DNA of 64,000 nt from Krasilnikovozyma curviuscula. Its lineage: Eukaryota; Basidiomycota; Tremellomycetes; Cystofilobasidiales; Mrakiaceae. Positions 1 through 10,896 of this stretch are shown here, one piece after another. A program made the position numbers and the translations under genes. The notes beneath the pieces were generated by a model. That model saw only the letters and a program-made list of their open reading frames with translations, had not been told where the DNA came from and ran no database searches. The DNA is taken from NCBI GenBank assembly GCA_014825775.1, contig MVAQ01000067.1, forward strand, positions 27,791 to 91,790. The letters are read 5' to 3'. Each line of letters opens with the position of its first letter. Position 1 is the first letter of the stretch.

Positions 1-1005
1 GAGAGTGAGAGTATCGTAAAACATGTGGGTGAGGAAAGAGAGGGAGAATATGGCGAGGGGTGGGGATTTGATGACGAGGAGAACAGACTGAAGAAACTCA
101 CGGCGTCGGCGGGCAGTTGAAAAAACATCATAGAGCTAGAGATGTCTACTCACCAATGGAAACAAAGCAAACGCAATGACCCCTGTCCTACTGCCAGCCG
201 TCCAAAGAGACTTGTCGATGGTATAAGCTGGAGTGAGGATGACTTGAGGCGCCGTTGATGCTCTCTTCACGAAGCTGGACCTGTAGTCGAACAGTCGTGA
301 CTGAGGGAAGATGTAGTCCGAACCAATGACGCATAGCACAATAGGAATGATCCACATGACACTGACAGCAATCATTTGAGAGTAGGACGGTAACGATATT
401 GGTTGCTTGCGCTTCTGCTTCTTGGCCTTGACCATGTTCTGTTCGGCGTCCCAACTAGATCGCGGACCAGGAGTGGTTTTGGTTCTACGTTTGATGACGA
501 TTCGACGAATGGCAAACTTGTTCCATGTCGACGAAAGAGAAGGCGCGCATCTCGAGAGTTGGTGAGACAGAGAGAGCATAAGGAGGATGAGGACAAAAGC
601 GAACCACATGGTGTACGCATATCTCATGGAGGGAGAACTATCGGTTTCACAAGAAGCAAGCAAGGAAAAGGGTCAGTGTTGATAATATGCTTGCAGTGTG
701 GGGTTCACGCCAAGGCTCGCAGCGACGGCGAAAAAATGGAGGTAGGACAAAACGACTCACCTGAGCTGATGTATGGTGAGATACTGGTCCACATAGGCAA
801 GATCGTCAGCCCTTGGTGGGACTGTCGGGTTGACAGGGCCCGTGACGGTTGCTGAAACAGGCCACTTGTCGCTGGTGCTGGTGCTGGTCGTCGTTTGGAC
901 GGTGGTGAGGACCTCCCCTGCTGAGTTTGTCGTCTGCTGGGCAGTGGTCGTTGGGAGACCTTGGAAAGGAGGGGTGTACCCAGTCTTGATAGTAGCTGTA
1001 GCCAT
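1..1005 (-). CDS. Ferric reductase-like transmembrane protein, 5' part (runs off left edge)
   Basis: Partial gene. Three exons are visible: 761-1005, 154-637 and 1-87, joined by short GT-AG introns. Splicing keeps one frame through the junctions reading 'IHQLSSPSMRYAY' and 'FALFPLSVLLVIKSPPLA'. The start is the ATG at 1005 ('MATATIKTGY'). What is seen: a Thr-rich N-terminus, a membrane segment after 'RYAYTMWFAF', a basic loop, a second hydrophobic span near 'VMWIIPIVLCVIG', and 'TAGSRTGVIAFALFPL', followed by the start of a further span. From family knowledge, this order resembles the N-terminal half of fungal FRE metalloreductases, which move electrons from NADPH via FAD and haem to extracellular Fe(III) or Cu(II). 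The haem-binding and FAD/NADPH parts would lie beyond the edge, so the assignment rests on the N-terminal region only. Confidence 0.62.
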
Positions 1006-1633
1006 CCTCCCTCTGAACTAGCCCGCGCCAAAGGTGAAGTCGAAGAGAAGCAGCTGTCCAGGGAGAGCCCAAGGCAGTACGATCGCCAGTCCTCAGGATA
1101 TCCTCGTATTCTCGTTGGAGTCGGTGGTTATTTCGTTGTATTACCAGTACAGTCCAGTGATGGATAACTTCAAGATCCAGGTGAAGGAGTTGGTCGTCAC
1201 TTTCGAGGCTCATTCTTTAGGGCTAATCCTTCACAGCATATTCAGGCGACAAGCAAAACTTAGTAGAATGTCATTCAATTTGGTGCATAGCTTATAAATT
1301 GAACTCTCTCAAGTCCTTGTTCACCAAGGAAATAAGCGCTCTTTGCTATGTCCAATCCAGCTGCATCCTTGAACGCCTGTCTATACGCGTTTGAAACATG
1401 TGGCGGCTTATTATCAACAAGGTGGTTTTGAGTTCAGAGCCATGATCACACCGCAAACCATAATCGTGAAGGGACTGAGAGATGTATAAAAAAAGGAAGT
1501 ACTTAGCATGATGGCTCTGGACTAGCCAGCAAGCCAGTGCGACCGAAAGACGGAGAAATCGCTGGTCACTAACCGTGCGTGGTGGGAAACATCGTCCGAC
1601 AGTCTCCTTCTTTCTACTGAAACTATCCTCCTC
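1006..1633. other. Intergenic, ferric reductase-like gene to Pex26-like gene
   Basis: About 630 bases between the start of one minus-strand gene and the end of the next. It should contain the ferric reductase promoter and the 3' UTR of the Pex26-like gene. I see no coding exon, RNA gene or repeat here. Confidence 0.5.
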
Positions 1634-2922
1634 TCAAACATACGTCAACTTCGTCCCCATCTGCCACAGATCCTTCGACATGTCTAAAACTGCCCTCGTA
1701 GCTCTCAGCATGCCGTGCTGGACCCTCCTCGAACCTAAAATCGCGAGGAGCAACATCAACATGCCGAACGCAGACAGCAGAGGGCGACGTAGTCGTGGTG
1801 ATGTGAGTAGTCGAATAAGAATTGATTTTAAGGAGGCTGGAGTGAGTTGTTTCGGTGGCTTCGAGCGTTTGCTGTGCTTCTTGAGTAGTGATGACGCGGT
1901 GGGGCTCGTGAAGGCAACAGGTGATCTTGTAAAGGCAGTTGGGTGAGAAGGGGGTGTTGAAGAAGAACTTTGGGAAGTAAGTTTATGTGGCTGTTCTTGA
2001 GGTGTTGAGACAGTCTCTGAAGGATCTGAGGGTGATGGAGGAGGAAGAGGCAGAAGACCTGATCGGCGCAATGAATTCCTGTCTTGTTCAACTTGATCAA
2101 GTTGGACAGCAAGGCGCTGACACAAATACAAGAAGAGATTATGAGTAATCAACAATCTGGACAGAAGGTCAAGCAGCTCACGTGGTTCGTAATTGCAGAG
2201 ACAATTCTATCGCTCTCCAAAAATTCCCTCGCTTCATCCAAATTCTCCTTCCCCACGACCAAACACCCCATCACATATGTTTCAACAACCTTCTCATACC
2301 CATTTTTAACATCTTGAATCCAGTCCCTATCCTCCTTCGAACATTTGAACTCCTCCGTCTCGCTCACTTCGAGCAAATCAATTACACTAACCGGTAGGCC
2401 TTGCAGCCAGCTCTTGACCAGCTTTGTATTCTCCTGTTGACTTGTTGACGGGAGGTGGGGTATCGAGATAACCGTTTGGGCAAGGGTCGAAAGAACTGAA
2501 GGTGGTAAATCGATAGCCGAAGGTTCTTCTTCTGAATAGCACGTTTCCAGGACTTTGGCTCGCAATTTCCCCACGAGCTTAGATCCTTGAACGGAAGGTG
2601 TCTTGAGGTCACCATCTTCAGAATTCTGGGTTGGACCTGGAATCGACGGGGTGGAGCTGTAGAGCAGAGCCGTTACCTTCACCCAGAGATTCAGGGCATT
2701 GAGAGTCGTTTCATCCTCGGTCCAAGATGAGATAGCTCCCTCAGTCGACGGCGGTCTCTCAGATGGTGAGATGTACCACTGACTCGAGCTAGCATGCTGC
2801 TGGAGGGCATGGTCGGCAAGGAGTGTGTCGAGGGAAGAGAGGGTGGCAGTGAAGTCTTTGTTGAGGAAGGACTGGAGGGAAGACTGGTATAGCAAGCTGC
2901 TGGATGACTCTATTGAAGGCAT
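1634..2922 (-). CDS. Pex26/Pex15-like tail-anchored peroxin (candidate)
   Basis: Two exons, 2182-2922 and 1634-2116, joined in phase 0, give about 407 residues. The ATG at 2922 ('MPSIESSSSLLYQ') is preferred. An in-frame ATG at 3009 would add 29 residues with no obvious domain character. What is seen: an N-terminal helical domain, a conserved-looking segment 'KVVETYVMGCLVVGKENLD' followed by 'EAREFLES', a Pro/Ser-rich linker, a basic stretch, then a single hydrophobic span near residues 359-375 ('LLSAFGMLMLLLAILG') close to the C-terminus. Fungal Pex26 proteins are tail-anchored receptors that bring the Pex1/Pex6 ATPases to the peroxisome, and they carry a similar 'YVxxVL...EYAREFIE' element before a C-terminal anchor. 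Identity is inferred from this topology and one motif. Another tail-anchored protein is possible. Confidence 0.45.
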
Positions 2923-3009
2923 GGAGGCTACCTTATTAAGTTTCAAAGTGATACCGGTTCGTTGCGTGTTCGGCGGAGAATTGCGGATCGTTGTCGCACA
3001 TTCAAACAT

Positions 3010-3716
3010 CGACTCTCTTGCTCAGCGCGCCACAGAGATGAGGAACAAGTTGTGAGATCGTAGTAGAGAAGAGGACATGACATTGATCATAGCGACTAAG
3101 GCTCCGCAACTGTTAGATGATTCTCTCTTCCCTTGAGCTGCAACTTGGAACTGAAGAAGGAGCCTATGCGACAGCAATCTTCTTCTATATGTACCTTCTT
3201 CACGATCTTACGAGCGATAGCAACGCCCCGTTCTCCATGCTGGTTTTAGTAGATTATAGGTCGGTCAAGGTGCTGGGGCCCGGTTCACCTTCATTATCGA
3301 CCTCTGAAAGCGCCAACTGTAAACGTCAGAAAATCCGAAAGCAACATGACGGAGTTATGATGGGATGGGGCATATTAAAACTCAGATACGGATGATTCCC
3401 GGTGAGTGGATTCTGTTTGGTGCTACCAGGTAAGGGGAAAGGCTTTGAGGTACCTCGAAGAAGAGGGTGGTGTGGTGCGATTGATGATTCCTACCAGGCA
3501 TGTCGCTCCTGACATTTCCTTCACCGCTCTCATTCTGAGAGTCGGCCTTATTATGTAAGGGAGGGGTATCCGTTTACCGTACCTCCTAGCAGTCTAACAA
3601 TAAAAGTATGAAAAAGGTGCTGGCATCAGCTCGGACGCTGCCGTGGATGCGCCTTTCTCCGTCGCGGGCACAAAAAAAGTGACTGCCAACCAGCACCCTC
3701 CTCTCTTTGACCGAAA
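3010..3716. promoter_or_regulatory. Divergent intergenic region, Pex26-like / 2-hydroxyacid dehydrogenase
   Basis: About 700 bases between divergent start codons. It must hold both promoters. There is a pyrimidine-rich stretch just before the + strand ATG at 3717. I recognise no specific operator, RNA gene or repeat. Confidence 0.4.
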
Positions 3717-5259
3717 ATGTCTCCTTCAAAGCCCCGAGTCCTCGCTGTAGGATACCCTGAAGATGCAACTGCAAAACTCGAAGAAATGAGCGCTTACATC
3801 GAGTTTGTCGTCCGTCGTTTTCACCATTCTTATCGGCTTTTCTTGGTTATCCTGACGCAGCTCCTCTCATTTCCTAATAGCATATCCTCCAAGCTCCTCG
3901 AGAGGAATCCAAGCTCATTGTGAAGGAGGCCATCCAGAAGCATGGAAGCTTCGAAGCCGTCGTTTTGTGAGAAAACCCCCGTTTCCTAGCTCACGCTCTT
4001 TTCGTCGGTTGACTGATTTGTGTTGTCTGTTGGCTCCTATCCCCCTTCTCTTCGTCTTTGTTTGCTCCTTTCTGTTATCTCTTTTTACTCTTCTTTCTGT
4101 AGCTTTACGAAGTGGGGACAACCCAACATGTTCCCGTTATCGGAAGACAATTGCGGACCTCTTTGCGACGCTGGTGTTCGCTTGTTCACCGGTTAGTTTT
4201 CCAAGGTCGTCTCATATCCGTGACATGGCTGATCGAAACTTTGCTCTATAATACATCCGACATTGATGCTGCTGCTTTAATCGCTTGTCACCAGGCGGAG
4301 GAGCAGGTTACGATAGAGTCGATACCAAGTACCTCGCATCCCGCCAATGTTACTACGCCAACGGCCCAACCGCAGTCTCAATGCGTACTGCAGACTCGAC
4401 CGCCATGATGATCCTGATGGCGCTCCGAGGCACAAGCCACCAGGAGGCCCACCTCCGCGCTGGCAAGTGGTTGGACCGCTCGTTGCTGATCAAGGACGCT
4501 AGGACGAGTACGCTGGGGATAGTCGGTATGGGCAGTATCGGAAAGAAAGTGTGAGTGATAGATTTTGCCAGAACGTATGGAATGGTGGTGTTGATAGTCA
4601 TGCGAAACAAGTGCTCAGCACCTGTCATACTTCGGCATGAAGGTTATCTACACTAAACGGACCCCTTACACCGATGATAAGGAAACCGGATTCACATTCG
4701 TGACCCAGGATGAGCTTCTGGCTCAGAGCGATGTCGTCTGCCTGATGTGCCCACTCAGTCCGGAGACGAGAGGGTTGATCGGCCCTATTGGTACGTCTTC
4801 ATGCTGCATCTACCCGACAACTTGAGAATCTCATCTGATAATCATATGACTTTAGAAATTGCCAAGATGAAGGACAACGTCATCATCGTCAACACGTCTC
4901 GGGGTCCCGTCGTCAACGAACAAGCGCTCGTCGACGGTCTCGAGAGCGGTAAAGTCCTCAGAGCCGCGTTGGGTAAGTGGCATCCAACACAAATTGTAAA
5001 AGTCTGCTTCCCAAGGGCTTACCCATCCATCGCATCGCGCTATTGCTGCTGCTCCTCTGCCTTCTTCTACTCCACAGACGTCTTCGAGCAAGAGCCCATT
5101 GTGCATCCCGGCCTCATCGCCTCCAGCAAAACTACCCTCCTGCCACACTGCGCTGCCTTGAACTCTACTCTTCGCTTAGATGCTGAGCTGGAGATGTTGG
5201 CCAACTTGGAGAGCTTCATTAAGAAAGGCACACCAGTCACGCCTGTTAACAGCTGGTGA
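3717..5259 (+). CDS. D-isomer-specific 2-hydroxyacid dehydrogenase, glyoxylate/hydroxypyruvate reductase type
   Basis: Seven exons: 3717-3809, 3881-3966, 4103-4191, 4295-4550, 4612-4790, 4856-4972 and 5078-5259, all frame-continuous, giving 333 residues, the usual family length. What is seen: an N-terminal substrate domain including 'KWGQPNMFPLSEDN', the loop 'GGGAGYDRVD', the Rossmann motif 'LGIVGMGSIGKKVA', the catalytic Arg in 'NTSRGPVVNE', the Glu in 'DVFEQEP' and the His in 'LLPHCAA'. Family members use NAD(P)H to reduce glyoxylate, hydroxypyruvate or related 2-keto acids; yeast Gor1 is the nearest model I know. Substrate and compartment cannot be read from the sequence. A second, divergent family member lies at 42661-44127. 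Confidence 0.88.
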
Positions 5260-5600
5260 AGGTTTGAAAAGAAGAGTAGATTGTAATATCTGGAGTTAAG
5301 AGTTGGAATTAGATGGTTGAATTTTTATAGAAGGGTTTCTGGGTGATCTAGGCGACTGTCAAGCGATAAACTGTGTAATGCACTATCGAGCTCAAATGTC
5401 TCGTTGGAGCTCCAGATCTGTATCTCTGGTGTTTTTGAGAGTAGAGCCTAGTATAATGTAATCGCGATTCTCTTGAAACAAATGAATGGAAAAATCACAC
5501 CTTCGAAATTCCTCGAGTGCTGGAACTCGTTCCTCGCTCTGCCTCTCAAACCTCATCTCTAATTCTACCTACAGAGCCTCGACTACACCACACTGAGAAG
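5260..5600. other. Intergenic, dehydrogenase to RPT3
   Basis: About 340 bases between tandem + strand genes: the 3' UTR of the dehydrogenase and the RPT3 promoter. I see no PACE element (GGTGGCAAA) here, the motif that controls proteasome genes in budding yeast. Nothing else is recognisable. Confidence 0.4.
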
Positions 5601-7640
5601 ATGGACGAACTTGGCATCTCTGACATATCTAAGACAGACCCAACATTCCCGTCGGTCGTAGCTGAGAAGGCCAAGCTGGTGAAGGAAGTAGAGTCGACAG
5701 AGGGCGGAGAGGGACTTTATGGGAAATGGAAGCGGCTGGTCAGACATGAAGAATTCTTAGAGCTGCAGGAAGTGAGTTCAAGATAGTTCTTAATATTCAG
5801 GGTAGGCTGAGGAGGGAAGGGGACGATGGGATGCACGAGGAGGAAACGGCTGACGAGATCAATCGTGGAGGTGTCATTGATGGATCTTGGATGTCGCCCA
5901 GGCGTGACACTAGAGACGAGAAGGTACTTGGAGGAGCTGTAGGAATACGCAAAGGAAAAGCTCGCTCTTGGTGGTATTGTGTCCAACAGTACGGATGTTG
6001 CCAACAAGACCAAAGCAGACGCTACCGCTTGCACGTCTTGCTTCATTGAAATGCTGACCGTCTCTGCTCTGTCCTCATCATCAGGAATACATCATCTACG
6101 AAACACACAATCTACGAAGAGAGCTCCTACGGGCACAGGAAGAAGTAAAGAGGATCCAGAGTGTACCCCTGGTTATTGGGCAGTTTTTAGAGCCCATCGA
6201 TGCCAACACTGGTATTGTCGGTTCAACGACAGGTGAGAACCATTCCAAATCTCTCTTCCAGTGTGCGGGCAGGTTCTGAGCGATCGTGTTCGCTTTGATA
6301 GGATCCAACTACGTTGTCAGAATCCTTTCCACCCTCGACCGCGAACTCCTTAAACCCTCGTCCTCTGTAGCTCTCCACCGTCACTCTCACTCCCTGGTCG
6401 ATATCTTGCCTCCTGAAGCTGATTCAACCATCGCGTTGCTGAGGAGTGATGAAAAACCGGATGTGAAGTACAGCGATGTCGGTGGGCTGGATAGTCAGAA
6501 GCAGGAGATCAGGGAGGCAGTTGAGCTAGCCATCACGGAGGTGAGTAATAGAGACATTTTCATCAACAAAGGAAGCAATATATTGGCTGACATTAGACTT
6601 TTTGTATCGTTTTCAGTTCGATTTGTACAAGAAGATTGGTATCGATCCTCCCCGAGGTGTTCTGCTGTATGGTCCTCCTGGTACGAGAACCTTTTGCACA
6701 AACATGTTGAGTTCATCATCAACTTGCTAACCGGTTTTCTCTTTCCGTTTCTTTCGCGAATAGGAACGGGTAAAACGATGCTCGTCAAAGCCGTCGCCAA
6801 TGCCACGACGGCTTCGTTCATCCGAGTGGTCGGTTCAGAGTTCGTTCAAAAATACCTCGGTGAAGGTCCTCGAATGGTTAGAGACGTTTTCAGGCTGGCG
6901 AGGGAGAATGCGCCAGCGATCATCTTCATTGATGAAGTCGACGCGATTGCGACGAAACGTTTTGATGCTCAAACGGGCGCGGATAGAGAGGTTCAAAGAA
7001 TACTTCTGGAGTTGCTTAACCAGATGGATGGTTTCGATCAGGGTGCTAACGTGAAGGTGACTCAATGCCTTCTTTTTCTGTACCTCGCTTCCCACTCAAT
7101 CTGACTTGTTATGTTGCTCTCCCTCGTCCTGTCCAGGTGATAATGGCCACCAACAGAGCAGACACTCTAGATCCAGCTCTTCTTCGACCAGGTCGTCTCG
7201 ATCGTAAGATCGAGTTCCCACGTCCTTCTCGAAGGGAGAAGCGTCTTATTTTCCAGACTGTCACAGCCAAGATGAACCTTTCCCCTGAAGTTGACCTTGA
7301 AGACTACGTCTCAAGACCAGATAAGCTGAGTAGTGCAGACGTCGCCAGTATCTGTCAAGGTGCTGGTCTACAAGGTGAGTCTTTTCTGTGGAATGTTTCA
7401 CACCCGTCGGTTCTTGCTCATTCGCCGCCCTCTCGATTGTGCTGTAGCTGTAAGAAAGAATCGATATGTTATCTTACCAGTAGACTTCGAAGAGGCGTAC
7501 AAGGGTGCTGTCAAGAAGAGTGACGAGACTTTGGAGTTTTGTAAGTTCATTCACCTAGACGTTTCACATCGCGTTTTGGTTCCAGAACTGACCTCTTTTG
7601 CCTTTACCACTTTTCTTATCTGATCCATTTAGACCGATAA
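5601..7640 (+). CDS. RPT3: 26S proteasome regulatory subunit, AAA ATPase Rpt3 (PSMC4)
   Basis: Eight exons: 5601-5771, 6085-6232, 6302-6540, 6617-6680, 6764-7056, 7137-7374, 7448-7540 and an 8-nt last exon 7633-7640, giving 417 residues, the normal size. What is seen in order: an N-terminal coiled coil with '[20 protein letters not shown]', the OB region with '[20 protein letters not shown]' and 'DILPPEADS', Walker A 'GPPGTGKT', Walker B '[11 protein letters not shown]', '[15 protein letters not shown]', the sensor/arginine-finger region '[20 protein letters not shown]', and '[13 protein letters not shown]' near the C-terminus. These are diagnostic for Rpt3 within the Rpt1-6 ring that unfolds substrates above the 20S core. 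The protein ends 'LEFYR', close to the usual HbYX-type tail. The first intron (5772-6084) is about 313 nt, far longer than others here. Confidence 0.96.
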
Positions 7641-8224
7641 ACAACTCAATTATCCTCCCTGTAGTTTTTGGAAGCATTCCGTTGACACATCCATCATGAC
7701 GCACTGGAACTATGTTGGCGCGCGGCGCGACCTTGGAGCAAGCAAGTTTAATTTACCCAGAAAAGGCTGTTTGATAGTCTTTATTGGTTCATGGAACTTT
7801 TCTTCAAGATATCATGGAGACGGCTCTGTAGAACAAGGGCAATCCGCAGTGTTTGTTTTTGAAACGTTTTGCGAGCTAATATTGTTGAGCGAATCGGTGC
7901 TTGTCACCCCTTTCTTTTTTTTTTTTCGTCGACGACCACCAAGCCCCAGTTTTTAACCCTTTTCTTTCACTTTCCTTGATTTCACTTGTTATAATCCAGT
8001 CAGGATAAATTATACCAGTAATCGGATAAACAGTCACCCAGCTTGATCCCTACGCTTTGGAACGAGATCGTCACAGGCACAGCTCGACCTTTTTTCTTTC
8101 GTTTCGTCAATCGTCGACCCACCTTCGCCTTGTTGGTTCCTCCTAAACCGCCATCTCATCATAAAGAACATAAGCTTTTTACGGCTAACGCAGAAGCTGC
8201 ATAGAAAAAGGTCTTTCTTTCTCA
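7641..8224. promoter_or_regulatory. Intergenic, RPT3 to UAP1
   Basis: About 580 bases covering the RPT3 3' UTR and the UAP1 promoter and leader. A T-rich run sits near 7915-7926, followed by pyrimidine-rich leader sequence up to the UAP1 ATG. No coding exon or RNA gene is seen. Confidence 0.4.
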
Positions 8225-10287
8225 ATGGCATCCTACGATTCCATTCTTGCTCGATACAAAGCTGCTGAGCAGGACCACCTCCTTGCTTTCTACGACACCT
8301 TGGCTGAAGATGACAAGAAGAGCCTTCTCACCCAGCTGGACGAGCTGAATGTAGAGAGGGTCAACAGAATCTACAAGAAGAGCATGGAGGCAGAGAGTGG
8401 GTCCAGCCCGAGAACAAGTCCCAGACTGAAGGTGAGCTTCACTGTTCCTTTAACCCCCCCTTCCCCCACGGATACCCCTATCTGGCGTATTTCTGCCACT
8501 CAATGGTACATATATGAATCTGCAATGCTATCTCACCGTGCCGAGCCGCGACAGCATTCAACTGGACCTCGCACAGCTACACAAATGCTGACGATCCATT
8601 CAATTTATTTTTACGACTCCGTCGGTCAAAAATTCACCTCTTAGACCTCTTCATTGGTTGATTCTGAAGCTCTAGCAGCACACAGAAAAGAACTCTCTGC
8701 TGGAAAGGAAAACCAACCACCAAATGGAACAACCCCAGTCGCTAACGGCGCCGTAGTTTCAAGCAATGGAACTGCCATCTCCAAATCAAACGGCCTTCTC
8801 CTCCCAGCGGTCCCTCACCCTGACGAAATTGAACCACTCCCAGCATCTTGTTCATCCTCTGTCTTAACCAACCCAGCGAAAACAGCAGCATGGCGAAAAA
8901 CTGGTCTCGAAGCTATTGCCAGGAGTCAAGTTGGTGTGTTGCTCATGGCTGGGGGTCAGGGCACAAGATTGGGCTCCACAAAACCAAAAGGAATGTTTGA
9001 TCTGGGACTTCCGTCTGGAAAGCCTCTCTTCCAGATCCAAGCTGAGAGAATCAGAAGATTAGAGGCGCTAGCGAAGGAGGAGTGTGGAAGTGCACAGGCC
9101 AAAATCACCTGGTTTGTCATGACCTCTGGTCCAACCAAGGAGGACACCGTGAATTTCTTCAACGAAAAGAATTTCTTCGGTCTCGATCCAGCTGATGTTA
9201 TCTTCTTCGAGCAAGGTGAGCCCCTCTTTTCCGCCCTTTCGCTGTCAAACCCCCCTGAAACGCCACGCGCGTTTGAGCTGATTCTAGCCGATTCTGACCT
9301 TGCTACCAATTCCTTCTCTTCACTCTCTATAGGCGTCCTTCCTTGTCTGTCGAATTCTGGTAAAATTCTCCTCTGCAGCCCCTCCCAAATTGCTCTCGCT
9401 CCAGACGGTAACGGTGGTCTCTACTCTGCCCTCAAACGCCCAATCAGCTCGACAATCTCAACCACCGTTCTTGAAGTCATGGAAACGCGTGATATCAAAT
9501 ACATCCACGTCTACGGTGTCGATAACTGCCTTGTCAGAGTCGCGGATCCAACTTTCATTGGCTACTGCATGGCGCAACAGGCTGAGTGTGGTGCCAAGGT
9601 TGTTCCAAAAGCATATCCTTCGGAGAAGGTTGGTGTCGTTGCTCGAAAAGGTGGTGCATTTGGTGTCGTTGAATACACTGAGCTGCCAAAGGAGAAGTGT
9701 GAGTTGAGGGACGCGTCAGGTGAATTAGCGTTCAGAGCAGCCAACATCGTCAATCACTTCTACACCATCGACTTCCTCAACCAAATCGACTCCTTCGAAC
9801 CTCTTATGGCCTTCCATATCGCTCGTAAAAAAATTCCAACTGTCGACGAGAAAGGTAACCCATACACTCCAGCTGCCGTCAACGGAATGAAGCTCGAGAT
9901 GTTCGTCTTCGACGTTTTCCCGTTCACTGAGACGCTGGCTGTCTTGGAGGTTGAGAGACTCGAGGAGTTCAGCCCATTGAAAAACGGAGCTGGTACGGAG
10001 ACGGATAACCAGGTTACCAGCAGACGAGATTTGCTAGCTCAGCAGGGCAGATGGATTGTCGCTGCGGGGGCGTCAGTGGCTGAGGGTATCGACGTGAGTA
10101 CTTTATGGTATTCTAATGGTGTGCAAATGTACTTTTTAACTGATTTATTTCATCGTTGGTTCAGATCGAAATTTCACCCCTTGTCAGTTACGCCGGAGAA
10201 GGTCTCGAATCCCTTAAGGGACTCTTCTTCAACAAGTCAGGCTCTATTGAATCGCTGGAGGCCGCATCCCTCTCAAAGGTCCAATAA
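8225..10287 (+). CDS. UAP1: UDP-N-acetylglucosamine pyrophosphorylase
   Basis: Four exons: 8225-8431, 8645-9215, 9333-10093 and 10165-10287, giving 553 residues. The enzyme makes UDP-GlcNAc from UTP and GlcNAc-1-P, the last step of the hexosamine pathway feeding chitin, N-glycans and GPI anchors. What is seen: the nucleotide-binding signature 'LLMAGGQGTRLGSTKPKGMF' near residue 165, 'VMTSGPT', 'FFEQGVLPCLS', 'APDGNGGLYSAL', 'YGVDNCLVRVADP', 'VVEYTEL', 'ANIVNHFYTIDFL', and 'ISPLVSYAGEGLESL' near the C-terminus. A low-complexity insert (residues about 75-125, Asn/Ser-rich) sits between the helical N-terminus and the catalytic core. The exact C-terminus is less certain: the first stop is at 10287, and a second plausible intron lies just beyond it. 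Confidence 0.94.
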
Positions 10288-10896
10288 GCACATACTCTCC
10301 CAGCATCGAAGTACACCCCAGAAGGTAAGCTGAATTTCAGTACTCTGATACGCTCTATACTGAACCGATATTTCTTCTTGGCAGGTTGCCAGCCCACTTG
10401 CATCATTATTACCTAAATACCAACCATACCAATACTATAATAGGACAGTAAAGTACCCACAACCGCCCCCAATGACACCTTCGTCTCACTGCATGACCTT
10501 TCTGCGTTCTTCGCCCCTTGTCCATCCCTCTTTCTTTCATTCTCTCCACATAAGCATGATCCCACCTCCTCATACCCAGAGCAATATTGTTTCACTTTTC
10601 TGTTTCTTACACCACATTCTGGACATTATCTCATCCTAGAGATAGTCACATTGGGTTTAAAGCAATTTAACCACAGCGCTGAATCTCAGCAAGCCTGCAC
10701 GTACACACGACAAGAAAGTGGCTGTCTTCATGCCTACTATCTACTTTGATCAAACTCTGTTTTACGTTTCTTATTTGCTGTTGCCACGATCAATAATCCA
10801 GCAGTTGAGCGCCGCAAGCGTTTGTATTTAAACTCCCAATAGCTCCCAAAGTCCAATTTTTCCAATTTATACGAAACTATATCAGTACCTTCAGCA
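10288..10896. other. UAP1 3' region and PRO3 promoter
   Basis: About 610 bases. The first part has a good donor (gtaagc, about 10325) and a matching acceptor (ttggcag, ending about 10384), consistent with a 3' UTR intron or an alternative UAP1 C-terminus. The remainder should carry the promoter of the next gene. No RNA gene is seen. Confidence 0.4.

Noticed and set aside
2084..3055. Several + strand open frames across the Pex26-like gene
   Set aside because: They lie antisense to a frame-continuous two-exon gene and have no recognisable protein features.
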